In this document: positions 1 through 6,545 of the stretch, piece by piece
How the letters are laid out: every line of letters begins with the position of its first letter
Position numbering within the stretch: the stretch's first letter is position 1
Source: JAZKIX01 sp040384645
Lineage (GTDB): Bacteria; Pseudomonadota; Gammaproteobacteria; Burkholderiales; Burkholderiaceae_D
Reading direction: 5' to 3'
DNA length: 13,007 nt
Assembly: GCA_040384645.1 (NCBI GenBank)
Contig: JAZKIX010000027.1
Location: forward strand, 1-13,007
Notes under the pieces: generated by a model
What the model saw: the letters and a program-made list of their open reading frames with translations, nothing else
Database searches by the model: none
What the model was told of the DNA's origin: nothing
Made by a program: the position numbers and the translations under genes

Positions 1-174
1 GAACATATACCACTGCAACTCAAGCGGCCAGTTGTCGCTCCAGTCGAAGCCGTAACGACTCAGCGCATTGGTCGCGCTGACGATGCATGAGAGCAAGATC
101 AAGAGGTTTGCGAGACGACCGATTCGTTCGTTGAGCAGGTCGATCCAGCGGGACAGACCTAGAAATAAATGCAT
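1..174 (-). CDS. TRAP transporter small permease (DctQ family), 5' part only
   Basis: This is the first 58 codons of a gene that runs off the left edge of the window; no stop codon is reached. The peptide starts MHLFLGLSRW, continues with a hydrophobic helix (LANLLILLSCIVSATNALSR, about residues 20-39), and ends in WPLELQWYMF. The E-x-QWYxF pattern after the first membrane helix is typical of the small (DctQ) membrane subunit of tripartite ATP-independent periplasmic transporters, which import organic acids. The start is well supported: on the minus strand a strong Shine-Dalgarno, GGAGGAGG (plus 181-190), sits 6 bases before the ATG at 174. A candidate sigma70 promoter lies about 95 bases upstream. 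The large permease gene would be expected beyond the left edge. The substrate cannot be inferred. Family assignment is fairly sure despite the short length. Confidence 0.8.
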   Translation of the reverse strand, partial: MHLFLGLSRWIDLLNERIGRLANLLILLSCIVSATNALSRYGFDWSDNWPLELQWYMF

Positions 175-269
175 GTGAAACCTCCTCCTGATAGAACATT
201 GGGATAGTGCCGTCGTTGCCTTTCGTGCAAATTTGGGCGGTCCCTTTTTTGGCGTGGAACTCGGTGCAG

Positions 270-298
270 AGTATAGCGGCGGCTTTCCGAAATGAAAA
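270..298 (-). promoter_or_regulatory. Candidate sigma70 promoter for the TRAP gene
   Basis: On the minus strand a -35-like TTTTCA (plus 293-298) is separated by 17 bases from TATACT (plus 270-275), which differs from the -10 consensus at one position. Transcription would begin near 263, giving a leader of about 90 bases before the TRAP start at 174. This is seen by eye only; the -35 box is a weak match. Confidence 0.4.
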
Positions 299-457
299 TC
301 TTCTTTACAGTTAAGCCGCAAGTATTTTGACCAGGCTGATTGTATGGAAAAATGATGGCGGCGCCATGTATCGCTTTGCCGCCGTTCCCACAACGATTTT
401 GAACCGGAATCCAGCGGCTTTTTTGATTCAACCTTCTATAAAAGCGCGCCAAAATCT

Positions 458-571
458 GTCGTTGGCACCTAGGCGGGAATCCATCCGTCCGCCACGCCAG
501 CACACACGATTTTTATGACGCTAACGTGGCACGAACGCCGTATTGTTTCCCGCCTGCGCGGAAACGACGGT
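458..571. repeat. Pair of short palindromic intergenic repeat units
   Basis: Two degenerate copies of the common proteobacterial palindrome with core CCCGCCTxxGCGGGAAT are seen. The first (458-484) keeps the right half, AGGCGGGAATCCA. The second (541-571) is the nearly symmetric GTTTCCCGCCTGCGCGGAAA followed by CGACGG. Read as protein, the second gives the tell-tale SRLRGNDG string that marks such repeats in many betaproteobacterial genomes. About 55 bases of unassigned sequence separate them. They may be the ends of a decayed miniature element or two independent insertions. Confidence 0.55.
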
Positions 572-631
572 GATGTTTGCGGATTTGCCTATAAAAGCAG
601 TGTTTGCCGCAATAGGTTAAAAGTATCTTGT

Positions 632-735
632 TTGCAAGTATTAAGGGGGGTATATACCAAAACATACCTCCTCCCGCACATCTTTAAAGCGTCAAATTTA
701 ATACTGCATGGAGTATTAATTGTCGATAAATGATG
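632..735 (+). promoter_or_regulatory. Two-hairpin regulatory element, copy 1 (upstream of kinase segment)
   Basis: This block is clearly related to 10612-10715. Hairpin A is GGGGGGTAT (645-653) paired with ATACCTCCT (664-672), allowing two G-U pairs, with the 10-base loop ATACCAAAAC. The pentamer ATACC occurs at 654-658 and again at 664-668, one helical turn apart. A 25-base spacer beginning CCCGCAC follows. Hairpin B is a perfect 8-bp dyad, TTAATACT (698-705) with AGTATTAA (712-719), loop GCATGG. A GGAG motif (710-713) lies partly in the loop and partly in the stem, 6 bases before a TTG codon at 720. No U-run follows either hairpin, so they are not ordinary terminators. It could be a structured mRNA leader or a DNA operator; the sequence alone does not decide. 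Confidence 0.6.
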
Positions 736-920
736 CGATAGGGCCGAATGTGTACTCAGCGGCGCCTGCAAAAGCGGCGCGACCGGATGCACCGAATGCT
801 GTGGCAGATTCCAAAAATAGCTTTCGCCATATATTGCAAGCTGCAGCCGGGCAGGCTCATGCTACAGTGACAGCTTCCCCCGCAATTCCACTTTTAGCCC
901 GACTTTCCACCTTGACTTGA
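720..920 (+). CDS. Small Ala-rich protein of unknown function, coupled to the kinase gene
   Basis: This is a 66-residue ORF with a TTG start, preceded by GGAG at 710-713 with 6 bases of spacing. I do not recognise the protein. It is rich in Ala, Pro and Thr, has no clear signal peptide or membrane helix, and carries no motif I can name; residues 34-45 (SFRHILQAAAGQ) could form a short amphipathic helix. Its main argument for being real is its position: the TGA (918-920) ends 2 bases before the kinase ATG at 923, and that ATG has no ribosome binding site of its own, so translation through this ORF could deliver ribosomes to the kinase. It may be a leader peptide, an uncharacterised partner of the kinase, or a chance ORF. 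A second reading, ATG at 730, gives only three codons. Confidence 0.4.
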   Translation: MSINDAIGPNVYSAAPAKAARPDAPNAVADSKNSFRHILQAAAGQAHATVTASPAIPLLARLSTLT

Positions 921-922
921 CC

Positions 923-2956
923 ATGAGTGCAACGCCTCCGCGTGACGAGACTACCAATATCATTCGTCCGGCCGGCTCCGGTACTACGGCGCCCAGTGCA
1001 TTGCGGCCGACCACGGTAGCGGGTGAGCCAAGGGCGCCGCAAAACGTCAACACGCTGCCGGTCGGTACCAGCCTTGGCGAGTTCGAGATCAAGGGCTTGA
1101 TCGGGCAAGGTGGTTTTAGCCTGGTGTATCTGGCATACGATCATTCCTTGCGTCGTGAAGTGGCGTTGAAGGAATACATGCCGTCGGCGTTTGCCGCGCG
1201 CGGCGGCGGCACGATGGTGGCGGTGTTATCGGAAAAACATAGCGATACCTTCAAGGCTGGCTTGCGCAGTTTTATCAACGAGGCGCATTTGTTGGCGCAG
1301 TTTGATCATCCGGCGCTGGTCAAGGTGTATCGCTTCTGGGAAGCCAATGGCACCGCGTATATGGCGATGCCGTTTTATCAAGCCATCACGCTGAAAGAAA
1401 CCTTACGCCAGTTTGACGGGCCGCCGAGCGAGGCCTGGCTAAAGAGTTTTCTGGTGCGGATTCTGGACATTCTGGAAGTGATCCACGCCAAGCAGTGCTT
1501 CCATCGCGACATCGCGCCGGACAATGTGTTGATGCTCGACGGCACCCATCCTTTGTTGCTTGATTTCGGCGCGGCGCGGCGGGTCATCGGTGACATGACA
1601 CAGGCGCTGACGGTGATCCTCAAGCCCGGTTTTGCGCCGATTGAACAATACGGCGATTCGCCTTCGATGACGCAGGGGCCGTGGACTGATATCTATGCGT
1701 TGGCGGCGGTGGTCAATTATTCGATCACGGGCCAGATTCCGCCGCCTGCGGTGGTGCGCTTGATGGCGGACAACTTGATCCCCTTGTCGCGCGCTGCGGT
1801 CGGCAAATACAGTGACCGTTTTCTCGCTGCCATCGATAAGGCGCTGGCGGTCAAGCCGGAAGACCGGCCACAAACGGCGGCGCAATTTCGCGCCCTGTTG
1901 GGTCTGGAAACCGAGGGCGACACGCCGCACCGACCCTCGTCGAACCCTGCGCCCCAAGGCTTGCCATCGACCCAGACCATGCTGGCGCAACCCTTGCCGC
2001 GTAGCCCCTTGCTGGCATACGTTGCTGGTACGTTGGCGCTGGTGTTGATCGTGACTGGCTTCTTCGTTTTCATGCATCAAAAAAATCGCGCAGAGAAACA
2101 TGCGGTGCTTGCTCCGGCGCCTTCTGCAGAGCGGGTTACGCCAATAGTGACGCCAGTGGGCCAAGCGATTGCGCCAGTACAGCCTACGCCGGAGCCGGTA
2201 CCTGTAGCAGCCAGTACGCCGGTGGCAACGCCTGCGCCGACTCCAGCGCCGACCGAAAAATCCAGCGATCCGGTGCAAGTGTTGGGCGATATTTTCAATG
2301 GCCGGGATCGCCAGCATGAAGTGGCGGTTTCGGTACGCAAGGCACAAGTGGTCATCGGCAAGGATCGCTTGCGCTTTTCGATCATTTCGTCTACGCCCGG
2401 TTATGTGTACGTCTTGATGCTGGGTTCGGAGCGGACCCATTTTGAACTGATCTTCCCCAATGCAATCGATAAAAACAATTTGATCGAACCGGGTATGGCG
2501 CTGGAATTGCCGCGCCCGGGTTCGCGCATGGTGGCAGGCGAACCGGCTGGCAAGAATGAATTTTTGGTAATGGTATCGGATTGGCCGCGCGACTTTGGGG
2601 CCGCCGGCATGAAATCAGCTAGTGATTACGCCCAGGTCGCAGTCGACACGGTCTTGCGTAGCGCTTATGTGGGTGGCGTGCCAGCGCTGGCCGGCAAGGC
2701 AGTATGTCCGAAGGGGAAAGATAGTGCGTGTTCAACGCTGTTTGGCGCGGCGACTTTTGCAATCGAGGGGATTCATGCGCCACTATCAAACATTGAAAGT
2801 AATGCCTTGCCGGCACCTGGTGCAACGGTAGTTTTGCCAGCGGAACGGCAACAAATCGGGCGCAATCGTCCGACACCAATCCAGAATCCAGAAATAAAGC
2901 GCTTTCTGAAGCGAATTCAAGCCGAACGGCAAGCTGGAAAGAGCGCAGGGCGTTAG
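923..2956 (+). CDS. Membrane Ser/Thr protein kinase with periplasmic DUF4384-like domain
   Basis: A 677-residue receptor-type Hanks kinase. After a 50-residue Pro/Thr-rich start comes the kinase domain (about 52-330) with an intact glycine loop GQGGFSLVY (61-69), catalytic Lys83 (ALKEY), HRDIAPDN with Asp196 and Asn201, DFG at 214-216, and the PGFAPIEQYG activation segment typical of PpkA-like bacterial kinases. One membrane helix (about 363-385, AYVAGTLALVLIVTGFFVF) is followed by a Pro/Ala-rich linker and a C-terminal domain (about 470-560, SIISSTPGYVYVLMLGSE) resembling DUF4384. The domain order puts the sensor outside the inner membrane. I chose ATG 923; a TTG two codons upstream is the alternative. 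Neither has a good ribosome binding site, which fits coupling to the small ORF upstream. It converges with an OmpA-type gene. Substrate unknown; no type VI secretion genes are visible here, although similar kinases occur with such systems. Confidence 0.9.
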   Translation: MSATPPRDETTNIIRPAGSGTTAPSALRPTTVAGEPRAPQNVNTLPVGTSLGEFEIKGLIGQGGFSLVYLAYDHSLRREVALKEYMPSAFAARGGGTMVAVLSEKHSDTFKAGLRSFINEAHLLAQFDHPALVKVYRFWEANGTAYMAMPFYQAITLKETLRQFDGPPSEAWLKSFLVRILDILEVIHAKQCFHRDIAPDNVLMLDGTHPLLLDFGAARRVIGDMTQALTVILKPGFAPIEQYGDSPSMTQGPWTDIYALAAVVNYSITGQIPPPAVVRLMADNLIPLSRAAVGKYSDRFLAAIDKALAVKPEDRPQTAAQFRALLGLETEGDTPHRPSSNPAPQGLPSTQTMLAQPLPRSPLLAYVAGTLALVLIVTGFFVFMHQKNRAEKHAVLAPAPSAERVTPIVTPVGQAIAPVQPTPEPVPVAASTPVATPAPTPAPTEKSSDPVQVLGDIFNGRDRQHEVAVSVRKAQVVIGKDRLRFSIISSTPGYVYVLMLGSERTHFELIFPNAIDKNNLIEPGMALELPRPGSRMVAGEPAGKNEFLVMVSDWPRDFGAAGMKSASDYAQVAVDTVLRSAYVGGVPALAGKAVCPKGKDSACSTLFGAATFAIEGIHAPLSNIESNALPAPGATVVLPAERQQIGRNRPTPIQNPEIKRFLKRIQAERQAGKSAGR

Positions 2957-2986
2957 TACTAATACGCTGGCGTTGCGCTGCCGTCC

Positions 2987-3520
2987 TTATTGCACCAGCG
3001 TCACGATAGTCACGCGCCGGTTTTCGGCGGCGGCGGGGTCTTTTGCATTGATCGGTTCGGTCGAACCTTTGCCGATGGCGACCAGGCGCGCTGCGTCGAT
3101 GCCATGCTTATCCACCAAATACTGCCGTACTGAAGCGGCGCGCTCTTCCGATAATTGCAGATTGCTATCGGTATTGCCGCGGGGGTCGGCATGGCCTTCT
3201 ATATTGAAATGAAATTGCGCCAGCTTGTTGGAATTGAGCGCGCGTGCGACCTTATCAGCGATACGCATGGCATCTTGCGTGAGGATGGCTGAATTAGTTT
3301 CGAAGGTGATCAGCAGTGAAGCGCTGGCGGCCTTGACTGGGGCTTCGTCGCGGATCAGCTTGATGCTGCGTGACTTGAATTTCATGGGCGGCGTCAACGA
3401 TTCGATCAGGACTGATTCGGTTACTTCACTGCCGTGCAATAATTTGGTTTCTTGGGCTGTGACGGTAACGGATGACACCGCANNNNNNNNNNTAAACATG
3501 AGGGAGACTAGCGATTTCAT
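2987..3520 (-). CDS. OmpA-family peptidoglycan-binding protein (contains a 10-N gap)
   Basis: A 177-codon ORF reading MKSLVSLMF, then four unknown residues from the N run (3483-3492), then AVSSVTVTAQETK. The visible parts fit a Sec signal peptide with a cut near TAQ. The C-terminal half (about residues 70-177) is a complete OmpA-like domain: LLITFETNSA, the peptidoglycan-binding IEGHADPRGN with its Asp, LSEERAASVRQYL, GKGSTEP, and ENRRV with its Arg. It should sit in the periplasm bound to cell wall meso-diaminopimelate. There is no beta-barrel, so this is the short soluble type. The stop is 30 bases from the stop of the kinase gene on the other strand, and no terminator is visible between them. 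The reading frame is kept across the N run, but the real number of missing bases is unknown. Confidence 0.85.
   Translation of the reverse strand: MKSLVSLMFXXXXAVSSVTVTAQETKLLHGSEVTESVLIESLTPPMKFKSRSIKLIRDEAPVKAASASLLITFETNSAILTQDAMRIADKVARALNSNKLAQFHFNIEGHADPRGNTDSNLQLSEERAASVRQYLVDKHGIDAARLVAIGKGSTEPINAKDPAAAENRRVTIVTLVQ
3483..3492. other. Assembly gap (10 N)
   Basis: Ten unresolved bases lie inside the signal peptide region of the OmpA-type gene. The frame is open on both sides, so the true gap is probably 10 bases or differs from 10 by a multiple of 3. The N run limits any claim about the leader of this protein. Confidence 0.99.
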
Positions 3521-3595
3521 GACAGGCTTTCAATCCAGTGTGCTTCGCACAATCATAACAAACTACAGATGCCAAAAGGCGGCTCACGCGGCTAA

Positions 3596-3614
3596 CTTAT
3601 GGGGTCTCCATAAG
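3596..3614. other. Short perfect stem-loop upstream of the OmpA-type gene
   Basis: CTTATGG (3596-3602) pairs with CCATAAG (3608-3614) around the 5-base loop GGTCT. On the plus strand it is followed by CGGAAAAAA, so there is no U-run on that strand. For the minus-strand DUF1801 gene (stop at 3674) it lies about 60 bases downstream and again lacks a following U-run. It could be an operator or weak terminator for the minus-strand genes; role unknown. Confidence 0.4.
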
Positions 3615-3673
3615 CGGAAAAAACGAGTGAACCAGACCGGATTGCCAATAATCTCGCCTCGATTCAGTTCACC

Positions 3674-4099
3674 CTAATCCCCACGCTTTGATTTTTTGTC
3701 AAGCCGATAGGTCAGTGCCATGGCGATGCAAAAACGTAATTCGTCTATCGGAATGGCATCGCTCTGCTCGAACATAATGCTTCTGTTGCCGCCATACCGG
3801 AATTCGTTCGGAAATATTGTGCGAAATGTTTCGACCAGGGTGGTTTGACACAAAAAATACATGGCGTAGCGCTGCGGCTCGGATTGTTTCCAGCCTATGC
3901 GGATCATGCTGCCGCTATTGGAGGCAGTGGTCAGATAAGACGGTTCGTTCCACTTCAAGGTTTCTTGCAGTGGCCCGACACCTTGGGTTTCCGCTGCGGT
4001 ATCGAATATCAATTGCCGTAAAAATAGTAATTTTTGCGCGATAGCATGGGGATAGCTTTCAAATACTGCCTTCACTAGCGGGTTTTCAAACGAGGTCAT
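3674..4099 (-). CDS. DUF1801 domain protein
   Basis: A 141-residue soluble protein. The N-terminal half reads FESYPHAIAQKLLFLRQLI followed by LKWNEPSYLT (about residues 48-57), the hallmark region of the DUF1801 / YdhG-like fold. The remainder has the usual alternating beta segments (MIRIGWK, RYAMYFLC) and a Lys/Arg-rich end. DUF1801 proteins are small cytoplasmic proteins of poorly known function, so no reaction is proposed. The start at 4099 is supported by GGGAG on the minus strand (plus 4107-4111) with 7 bases of spacing. No membrane helix or signal peptide is seen. It lies on the same strand as the OmpA-type gene but 153 bases away, so co-transcription is uncertain. Confidence 0.8.
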   Translation of the reverse strand: MTSFENPLVKAVFESYPHAIAQKLLFLRQLIFDTAAETQGVGPLQETLKWNEPSYLTTASNSGSMIRIGWKQSEPQRYAMYFLCQTTLVETFRTIFPNEFRYGGNRSIMFEQSDAIPIDELRFCIAMALTYRLDKKSKRGD

Positions 4100-4235
4100 G
4101 CAGCGGCTCCCAATATCGCAGCTCTGCTGGTGGCTTGAAAGTAAAAAATGCCTTCGGCACCCATGTGGTAACTACAGTACGATCTTGAGCGCAATGGCCT
4201 GGATAAGCTAGCAGATCAATCAGATGAATTTGCAG

Positions 4236-4266
4236 GGTGGGCAGGGCCGCCGAGGTCCTGCCCACC
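4236..4266. other. 13-bp GC-rich stem-loop
   Basis: GGTGGGCAGGGCC (4236-4248) pairs with GGTCCTGCCCACC (4254-4266) around GCCGA, with a single G-U pair. It lies downstream of the 95-aa minus-strand gene and upstream of the DUF1801 gene. No T-run follows on either strand, so a classic Rho-independent terminator is not supported. It may stabilise an mRNA 3' end or be a small palindromic repeat. Confidence 0.55.
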
Positions 4267-4273
4267 TGATCAC

Positions 4274-4299
4274 GTAGCAGCCACCGATGTCGCTGCTAC
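4274..4299. other. 8-bp stem-loop next to the GC-rich stem-loop
   Basis: GTAGCAGC (4274-4281) pairs perfectly with GCTGCTAC (4292-4299) around a 10-base loop. It is separated from the larger stem-loop by 7 bases, so the two could stack or act as a tandem. Role unknown. Confidence 0.45.
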
Positions 4300-4415
4300 C
4301 GATACTTGGAAGACGAGGCGGATAAAAATCGAATAATAGCCGATTGCAAACACGCCCGCACAGCAGTTTACCGGCCTAAATATTCCGTATTTCAAACGGT
4401 CAACAGTAAGGGCCT

Positions 4416-4703
4416 TTAACTGCGCGCCCCGAACTTGTATTTTGATGGCGACGGCGGCTCTGGCGCTGGCTCTGGTTTCTTGACTTGTTCGGGCTTGGCA
4501 GGTTCTTGCTGTAAAAGCCCTAAACGATGCCGTAATGTAAGCGATAGCATCATGACTTCTTCATCCGCGACCGCTTCCACTTTGTCGAATGTTTCGGCTG
4601 CATATTTTTGATCGTTGACCAGTCTGTTGGAGTCAACTGCGCCAATTATTTTTCTGGTTTTTATAATGAATCGCGCGAGTAGTTGGAATGTTTCATTGTC
4701 CAT
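4416..4703 (-). CDS. Unrecognised 95-residue protein with Pro-rich tail
   Basis: I do not recognise this family. Residues 1-67 look like a compact helical domain (ETFQLLARFIIKTRKIIGAV, then EVMMLSLTLRHRLGLL), and residues 68-95 form a low-complexity tail of Pro, Glu and Lys ending PPSPSKYKFGARS. No signal peptide and no clear membrane span is seen. The ATG at 4703 has GGAG on the minus strand 8 bases upstream, within CCCGGAGCTC, which supports translation. It lies on the same strand as the PP2C-kinase and narK genes, about 100 bases downstream of them, so it could be the last gene of that transcript, but no evidence shows it. The tail could be an interaction arm; that is speculation. Confidence 0.6.
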   Translation of the reverse strand: MDNETFQLLARFIIKTRKIIGAVDSNRLVNDQKYAAETFDKVEAVADEEVMMLSLTLRHRLGLLQQEPAKPEQVKKPEPAPEPPSPSKYKFGARS

Positions 4704-4805
4704 ATATTGAGCTCCGGGAATGGATTGTTTTAGTTATTGTTATGAATTGCAAAACGCCTGCATACCTACCTAGTTTGCCAGCCCAACTAAAAATTAGCAC
4801 AAAAT

Positions 4806-6527
4806 TCAACTTACAACGATCAAATACAGCAGCAATAAATTGAGCACGATGGAAGCTGCTGCCACGGCACGCCAGATTGCCAGCGGGTCGCGTTTTGACA
4901 GCGGCGTAGTGGTGGGCGCAGGCAAGGGCCGCGCCGCGCCGCGTTCCAGTGCGAGCAAAAATTCTTCGGCCGTTTCAAAGCGATCCTTGATGTCGCGGGC
5001 GACGGCTTTGAGCAAGACATTTTCCAGCCATTGCGGCACGTCTGGGCGATACCGGCTAGGCGGTACCGGCTCACCGAAGCGCGGGCGTTGGAATGGCTCC
5101 ACCTCGCCAAAAGGGTAGTGCCGCGTCAACATGTGATATAGCGTCACGCCGGTGGCATACAGATCGGTCTGGTTAGATGGAATAGGGTTATCAAACAGTT
5201 CAGGCGCCAGGAAGGAAGGCGTACCTGCCATGGAAATATGGTGCGCCGCGATTTCGCCACCTGCCTCTAGCCCTGATTGCGCCACGCCCAGATCGAGGAT
5301 GCGTAATTCGCCGTCGCTGCCCAGATGGACATTGGCCGGCTTGATATCGCGATGAATGATGCTGCGGCGGTGTAATGCACCAATTGCGCGCACCAGTTTG
5401 GTGCCATGCAAGATGGTATCGGGCACGGTGAAATGTTCGCCCGCATCCAGCGCCTGCTGCATGGAGTGACCTTCATGCCATGTCGTGAGGTAATACAAAA
5501 AATTCTTTGATTCCGGGGTGATCACTTGCGGGAAAAAGCGCGCCACCGCGCGCTTGGTCAACCATTCTTCGTGTGCAAAGGCCGAACGCTCTTGCTCATC
5601 GTCTGCTCGATCCGGGTGCAGGGTCTTGAGTACGAGTTTACGGGTCGAGCCCCCGGTTTTGGTATCGATCACCCGATATAAAAGTGTGTTGCGGGAAGCG
5701 TGAATGATGGCTTCGACTTGGTAACCGTCTACGCTTTGGCCGACCCGTAACTTGGGCGGTAGCGGTAACTTATGGGAGCCGGACAAGGCATCACGCAAAT
5801 TCTCTTCCGGCAATGCTTCGATCTTCAGGATCAAGGCGCTGGCGTTGTCGCTTGAACCGGCGGCCAGCGCGGCATCGACCAGCGCACGCACGCCGTGTTC
5901 GGCAGTGCTGCGTGATGCCGCGACATCTTTCAAATGGCTGCATAGATCGTATTCGGTGATCGCAGCCCAGACGCCATCGGTGGCAAGTAAGAACACATCG
6001 TTTGCACGGATCTCACCCATGCCATGGTCGATCGCCAGGTTTGAATCGAGCCCGATGGCACGCGTCAGTACATGCTGCATTTCGGGCCTGTCCCAGACGT
6101 GATCGGCCGTCAGGCGGGTCAGCTGATCGGCGCGCAGCAGATACAAACGGGTATCGCCAACATGGGCAAAATGATAAAACCTGCCGCGTAAAACCAAGCT
6201 GGTCAGCGTCGTTGCCATGCCGGCCAGTTCACGCCGTACCGAGCCTTGTTGCTGCACCCAGCTATTGGTGGCCTTGATGACGCGATCCAACGCTTGCGTC
6301 ACCGGCCAAGTGTCGGAGGTGGCGTAATAATCTGTCAGCAAGCCGCGTACAGCGTATTCGGATGCTTCGCGTCCGCCTTCGTTGCCTGACACGCCATCAG
6401 CAATCGCCGCGATCAACCCTTTGCTTGATAGTTCCGGTTCACTCGGCGTGACCATCCCGACGAAGTCTTCATTACGTTCGCGTTGCCCGGCGAGTGTGCA
6501 GTGGCCGGCGGAGATGGTCAGGGGCAT
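4806..6527 (-). CDS. Bifunctional PP2C phosphatase / Ser-Thr kinase, C-terminally anchored
   Basis: A 573-residue fusion. Residues 1-235 are a PP2C phosphatase with its metal-binding and core motifs intact: RNEDF (18-22), ADGVSG (43-48), GMATTLTSL (103-111), HVGDTRLY (122-129), ATDGVW (182-187) and SSDNAS (225-230). Residues 265-530 are a Hanks kinase: VLKTL with Lys301, HRDIKPAN with Asp394, Lys396 and Asn399, DLG instead of DFG (412-414), and GTPSFLAPE (435-443). The glycine-rich loop is not recognisable (HASRNTLLYRV). A single hydrophobic helix (about 548-571) at the very end would hold the protein on the inner membrane with both enzymes in the cytoplasm. It starts 18 bases after the narK stop on the same strand, so one transcript is likely. 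The same partnership is known in Pseudomonas aeruginosa, where a Ser/Thr kinase gene sits between the nitrate transporter gene and nirB. The target is unknown. Confidence 0.92.
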   Translation of the reverse strand: MPLTISAGHCTLAGQRERNEDFVGMVTPSEPELSSKGLIAAIADGVSGNEGGREASEYAVRGLLTDYYATSDTWPVTQALDRVIKATNSWVQQQGSVRRELAGMATTLTSLVLRGRFYHFAHVGDTRLYLLRADQLTRLTADHVWDRPEMQHVLTRAIGLDSNLAIDHGMGEIRANDVFLLATDGVWAAITEYDLCSHLKDVAASRSTAEHGVRALVDAALAAGSSDNASALILKIEALPEENLRDALSGSHKLPLPPKLRVGQSVDGYQVEAIIHASRNTLLYRVIDTKTGGSTRKLVLKTLHPDRADDEQERSAFAHEEWLTKRAVARFFPQVITPESKNFLYYLTTWHEGHSMQQALDAGEHFTVPDTILHGTKLVRAIGALHRRSIIHRDIKPANVHLGSDGELRILDLGVAQSGLEAGGEIAAHHISMAGTPSFLAPELFDNPIPSNQTDLYATGVTLYHMLTRHYPFGEVEPFQRPRFGEPVPPSRYRPDVPQWLENVLLKAVARDIKDRFETAEEFLLALERGAARPLPAPTTTPLSKRDPLAIWRAVAAASIVLNLLLLYLIVVS

Positions 6528-6545
6528 GGCTTGTCCGGTTGTCGT

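Larger units (their letters stand above)
175..719. other. Intergenic region between the TRAP gene and the small ORF
   Basis: I see no convincing gene in these 545 bases; the short ORFs here lack ribosome binding sites and recognisable protein character. The region holds the TRAP ribosome binding site and a candidate promoter (270-298, minus), two palindromic repeat units (458-571), and copy 1 of the two-hairpin element (from 632). The stretch from 300 to 457 shows nothing I can assign. Confidence 0.7.
4100..4415. other. Intergenic region with two stem-loops
   Basis: No gene is seen in these 316 bases. Apart from the ribosome binding site of the DUF1801 gene, the notable content is two adjacent perfect inverted repeats at 4236-4266 and 4274-4299. 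The remainder, including 4300-4415, shows nothing I can assign. Confidence 0.65.

Noticed and set aside
527..542. Sigma54-like TGGCACG upstream of the kinase segment
   Set aside because: The -24 half is perfect, but the matching -12 position reads CCGTA, without the required GC, so the promoter is not supported.
1439..2440. A 333-codon frame opposite the membrane kinase
   Set aside because: It is Arg/His-rich low-complexity sequence mirroring the kinase codons, with no recognisable fold.
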